64,000 nt of DNA from assembly GCA_007695015.1 (NCBI GenBank), contig REEN01000029.1, forward strand, positions 62,001 to 126,000, written 5' to 3'. This DNA is from Marinilabiliales bacterium. GTDB lineage: Bacteria > Bacteroidota > Bacteroidia > Bacteroidales > PUMT01. Shown one piece after another: positions 60,935-64,000 of this stretch; position 1 is the stretch's first letter; each line of letters starts with the position of its first letter. The translations under genes and the position numbers were made by a program. The notes beneath the pieces were generated by a model. It was not told the origin of the DNA. It was given only the letters and a program-made list of their open reading frames with translations, and searched no databases.

Positions 60935-62509
60935 ATGAGCAAAGACACCACTGTAATACTGAGGAATTTGACCCTGAAGGACTATGACGACATAGCCGAG
61001 GCGATGAAGGTTGCCTATTCGGGTATCGGAGGCGCAGTATGGAAGTATTCCCAGCTGAAGAAACTGATGAACCTGTTCCCTCAGGGCCAGATCTGTGTCG
61101 AAGTAAACGGGAAAGTAGTGGCCTGTGCCCTGTCTATCATTGTAGATTACAGTCAGTTCGGCGATTCCCACACTTATGAGCAGATAACAGGTAATTACCG
61201 GTTTGGGACCCATGATCCGGAAGGTGATGTTCTGTATGGAATAGATATATTTGTTCACCCCGGGTTCCGGAATATGAGACTTGGAAGACGACTTTACGAT
61301 GCACGCAAGGAGCTTTGCGAAAACCTGAACCTGCGTGCAGTTATTGCCGGAGGACGGATTCCCGGGTACAGTGACTATTCAGGGGAACTTACACCCAAGC
61401 AGTATATTGAGAAGGTGGAGATGAAGGAGATTTATGACCAGATTCTTACTTTCCAGATCTCAAATAATTTTCATGTCAAGAAGATATTACGCAACTATCT
61501 CCCTATTGACAATGAATCAAAAACATTTGCCACGCTCATTGAGTGGAACAATATATACTACGAGGAGAAGGAGAGGGCCATCGGCAGGAAAAAGTCCGTT
61601 GTGCGACTCGGACTGGTTCAGTGGCAGATGAGGCACCTGGCTTCTGTCGATGCTCTTATCGAGCAGATGGAATTTTTCATAGATGCAGTAAGTGATTACC
61701 AGAGCGACTTTATTTTGTTCCCTGAATTCTTTAATGCCCCGCTGATGGCTAAGTACAACCATCTGGCCGAATCGGATGCCATCAGGGCTCTGGCAAACTA
61801 TTCAGAACCCATAAGGAGCAAATTCGTTGAGTTTGCCATCAGCTACAATGTTAACATTATATGCGGAAGCCTGCCTGTATATGAAGATGAGAAATTGTAT
61901 AATGTAGCCTATCTGTGTCGCCGTGACGGTTCGTGGGACATGCAGTACAAAATACATATTACCCCTAGCGAACTTACAAGCTGGGGATTGACCGGTGGAG
62001 ATTCAATAAAGGTGTTTGAAACCGATTCAGGAAAGATAGGCGTGCTGATCTGTTACGATGTGGAATTCCCCGAGCTCGGACGGATTATGGCAGATCAGGG
62101 ACTGGAGATACTTTTTGTGCCGTTCCTGACTGATACGCAGAACGGGTATAACCGGGTCAGGCACTGTGCCCAGGCCCGGGCAATCGAAAATGAATGCTAC
62201 GTTGCCATTGCGGGAAGCGTAGGCAACCTGCCACGTGTTAACAATATGGATATTCAGTATGCGCAATCGGCTGTATTCTCCCCGTCGGATTTTGCTTTTC
62301 CCACAAACACGATAGTCAGTGAGGCTACCCCTAATACCGAGATGACACTTATTGTTGATGTCAACCTTGACCTGCTGAAGGAGCTGCATGTGAACGGGTC
62401 GGTGAGGAATCTGAAGGACCGCCGGACCGACCTTTATTCGTTAAGGTGGAACAAAAAAAGCCAGGCAACGGACCGGGTTAGCGAATCCCAAACAGAGGAG
62501 CATGGGTGA
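60935..62509 (+). CDS. GNAT acetyltransferase / carbon-nitrogen hydrolase (nitrilase) fusion
   Basis: A 524-residue fusion. Residues about 5-210 are a GNAT domain, with HPGFRNMRLGRRLYDARKELCE, the acetyl-CoA-binding motif. Residues about 225-500 are a nitrilase-superfamily amidase with the Glu-Lys-Cys triad: FPEFF (Glu), YKIHITPSEL (Lys) and LICYDVEFPE (Cys). Such fusions are widespread in Bacteroidota but their substrates are uncertain. Next to arginine decarboxylase and agmatinase, action on N-carbamoyl or acetyl polyamines is possible (inference). The ATG at 60935 is used. The stop overlaps purM by eight bases. Confidence 0.9.
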   Translation: MSKDTTVILRNLTLKDYDDIAEAMKVAYSGIGGAVWKYSQLKKLMNLFPQGQICVEVNGKVVACALSIIVDYSQFGDSHTYEQITGNYRFGTHDPEGDVLYGIDIFVHPGFRNMRLGRRLYDARKELCENLNLRAVIAGGRIPGYSDYSGELTPKQYIEKVEMKEIYDQILTFQISNNFHVKKILRNYLPIDNESKTFATLIEWNNIYYEEKERAIGRKKSVVRLGLVQWQMRHLASVDALIEQMEFFIDAVSDYQSDFILFPEFFNAPLMAKYNHLAESDAIRALANYSEPIRSKFVEFAISYNVNIICGSLPVYEDEKLYNVAYLCRRDGSWDMQYKIHITPSELTSWGLTGGDSIKVFETDSGKIGVLICYDVEFPELGRIMADQGLEILFVPFLTDTQNGYNRVRHCAQARAIENECYVAIAGSVGNLPRVNNMDIQYAQSAVFSPSDFAFPTNTIVSEATPNTEMTLIVDVNLDLLKELHVNGSVRNLKDRRTDLYSLRWNKKSQATDRVSESQTEEHG

Positions 62510-63674
62510 AAAATCGAGATACGACAGAAGGGGCGTGTCAGCCTCAAAAGAAGATGTACACAAGGCTATCAGCGGAATAGACAAGGGGCTGTTCACTAAT
62601 GCGTTTTGCAAGATTATTCCCGATATCCTGGGGAGTGATCCCGGTTACTGCAATATAATGCATGCAGACGGTGCCGGCACCAAGTCATCACTGGCCTGGG
62701 TTTACTGGAAGGAGACAGGCAATATGGATGTATGGAAGGGGATAGCCCAGGATGCGATAGTTATGAACCTGGACGACCTTCTGTGTGTGGGTGCAACAGA
62801 CAATATTATTCTTTCATCAACCATCGGACGTAACAGGAATCTTGTGCCCGGTGAGGTTGTTTCGGCTATAATAAATGGCACTGAAGAGTTTCTGAATGAA
62901 ATGCGGGATCTGGGCATAGGGATATACTCGACAGGTGGTGAGACTGCCGATGTGGGTGACCTGGTAAGGTCAGTTATAGTAGATTCAACGGTCACCTGCA
63001 GGATGAAAAGGGATGAGGTGATCACTAATGATCGCATAGCGGCAGGCGATGTTATTGTGGGGCTTTCCTCCTTTGGCAGGGCTGTCTGGGAGAAGGAATA
63101 CAATGGTGGAATGGGAAGCAATGGTCTTACCTCTGCCCGCCATGATCTGTTCGGGTCATACCTGGCAGAAAAATACCCCGATAGTTTCGACCCGGGTATG
63201 CCTTCCGGACTTGTCTACAGCGGTTCGCTGAAACTGACTGATCTTGTGGAGGGAACCGGACTGGATGCAGGAAGGCTTGTGCTGTCGCCCACCCGCACAT
63301 ACGCACCGGTCATTGCAAGGGTACTCAGCCAATTTCGCAGGGAGATACATGGTATGGTTCACTGCAGCGGGGGCGGGCAGACCAAGGTGCTTAATTTCAT
63401 TGATAAGCTTCACGTTGTGAAGGACAATATGTTTGATTTACCACCGCTATTCAGACTGATCAGGGACGAGTCAGGCACCCCCTGGGATGAAATGTACAGG
63501 GTCTTTAACATGGGACACCGCTTTGAGCTTTATGTGCCACCCGGGATAGCAGACGATATAATTGATATTTCACGAAGCCTGGGTGTTGATGCAAAGATAG
63601 TGGGTCATTGCGAGGCATCATCCGGCAGTAAGCTCACAATAAGATCATTTGCCGGCGAATTCGTGTACGGTTGA
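62502..63674 (+). CDS. purM: Phosphoribosylformylglycinamidine cyclo-ligase (AIR synthase)
   Basis: A 390-residue PurM, longer than E. coli PurM (about 345). It has the N-terminal DGAGTKSSLAWVY (metal/ATP site), QDAIVMNLDDLLCVGA, and HCSGGGQTKVLNF and MGHRFELYV near the C-terminus. It makes aminoimidazole ribotide in purine synthesis. Its start lies in the end of the GNAT-nitrilase gene, so the two are coupled. The family also has SelD- and HypE-like members, but the motifs favour PurM. Confidence 0.92.
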   Translation: MGEKSRYDRRGVSASKEDVHKAISGIDKGLFTNAFCKIIPDILGSDPGYCNIMHADGAGTKSSLAWVYWKETGNMDVWKGIAQDAIVMNLDDLLCVGATDNIILSSTIGRNRNLVPGEVVSAIINGTEEFLNEMRDLGIGIYSTGGETADVGDLVRSVIVDSTVTCRMKRDEVITNDRIAAGDVIVGLSSFGRAVWEKEYNGGMGSNGLTSARHDLFGSYLAEKYPDSFDPGMPSGLVYSGSLKLTDLVEGTGLDAGRLVLSPTRTYAPVIARVLSQFRREIHGMVHCSGGGQTKVLNFIDKLHVVKDNMFDLPPLFRLIRDESGTPWDEMYRVFNMGHRFELYVPPGIADDIIDISRSLGVDAKIVGHCEASSGSKLTIRSFAGEFVYG

Positions 63675-63701
63675 TCTAATAAGCCCTCTCCATGAGGCAG
63701 A

Positions 63702-64000
63702 TCATTTCCTGGTGAATATACCACTGTAGACTTTACCGTCAGGACTCTCTATCCTGATTATATAATTGCCCGGTTTCAGTTGACCTATTTGCAGTAGATG
63801 CGTGTCAGCCAGTCTCAGTTGCATTACAGGGCGGCCGGCGGTGTCAAATATGCCGACCAGTGATCCTGATTCAACACTTTCCTGAAGATATAGTATGTCT
63901 CCTGCCGGATTAGGGTAGAAGAACTGATTATTTGATCCGGGTTTTGCTTCCTCAATGTTTACAGGTGCCTGGTTGCTGACATTGATCACCAGTGTGTCAG
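63702..64000 (-). CDS. Type IX-secreted protein, C-terminal sorting domain only
   Basis: The frame is open from the right edge to the stop at 63702, so only the last 98 or so codons are present. It reads DTLVINVSN and then a type A sorting domain: FFYPNPAGDILYLQ, VGIFDTAGRPVMQL, LLQIGQLKPGNYIIRI and a short basic end (SGIFTRK). These domains direct cargo through the type IX pathway, which then removes them at the cell surface. The body of the protein lies outside the window. A start at 63989 (GTG) would be internal. Confidence 0.85.
   Translation of the reverse strand, partial: DTLVINVSNQAPVNIEEAKPGSNNQFFYPNPAGDILYLQESVESGSLVGIFDTAGRPVMQLRLADTHLLQIGQLKPGNYIIRIESPDGKVYSGIFTRK

Overview
The window is a gene-dense chromosomal segment of a member of the phylum Bacteroidota, most likely class Bacteroidia and probably a facultative or anaerobic member of the Bacteroidales/Marinilabiliales group (inference). 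The evidence is the set of lineage-marker genes: gliding/type IX secretion genes (gldE, gldD, a PorP/SprF protein, a PorE-like OmpA protein and a C-terminal type IX sorting domain), a TonB-dependent receptor with a DUF4249 lipoprotein, a type III glutamine synthetase, a glycine/ornithine-lipid type acyltransferase fusion, repeated matches to the Bacteroidota -7 promoter box TAnnTTTG, and start codons without Shine-Dalgarno sequences. No phage, transposase or CRISPR array is visible.

Layout. 1-7.2 kb: a lipid acyltransferase fusion running off the left edge, two transporters, a DsbD-type disulfide reductase, RNase G, a 30-residue ribosomal-protein-like peptide and HU. 7.5-11.8 kb: ssb, a 70-bp tandem repeat, gldE-gldD, a phosphopantetheinyl transferase and a GGGP synthase. 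12-20.6 kb: a TPR protein, a tandem universal stress protein, and two very large adjacent paralogues that join degenerate receiver domains to a PEP-synthase-type ATP-grasp module. 20.7-28.6 kb: fabD, folE, two convergent superoxide dismutases, a PorP/SprF protein, an OmpH-like protein and a glycosyltransferase. The promoters of folE and the OmpH-like gene lie in copies of the same 137-bp repeat.

28.7-41.3 kb: proline catabolism (pruA) and then a tungsten/molybdenum cofactor island. It holds a divergent ThiS/MoaD-like carrier and ThiF/MoeB-like activator, a tungsten aldehyde:ferredoxin oxidoreductase, a WtpABC-type oxyanion transporter, a MobB-like P-loop protein, moeA, a short moaA, moaC, a lipoprotein resembling an inactive pyrophosphatase, and a MOSC-MogA fusion. 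The island appears to take up the metal, build the pterin, sulfurate it and insert the metal for the adjacent oxidoreductase. MoaE and MobA are not seen here.

41.5-48.8 kb: tRNA-Phe with a duplicated 3' end, then a leftward outer-membrane operon (TonB receptor, DUF4249, two secreted proteins) and a membrane zinc protease. 49-57.2 kb: gpmI, a DUF3109 protein, an M20 dipeptidase, glutamine synthetase III and a PorE-like protein. 57.2-64 kb: a polyamine operon (arginine decarboxylase, agmatinase, deoxyhypusine-synthase-like), divergent from a GNAT-nitrilase fusion and purM, and the 3' end of a type IX-secreted protein.

The least explained items are the tandem receiver/ATP-grasp paralogues, the 137-bp promoter-bearing repeat, and the cofactor island with its unusual members. 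No dedicated transcription factor gene was recognised in the window.
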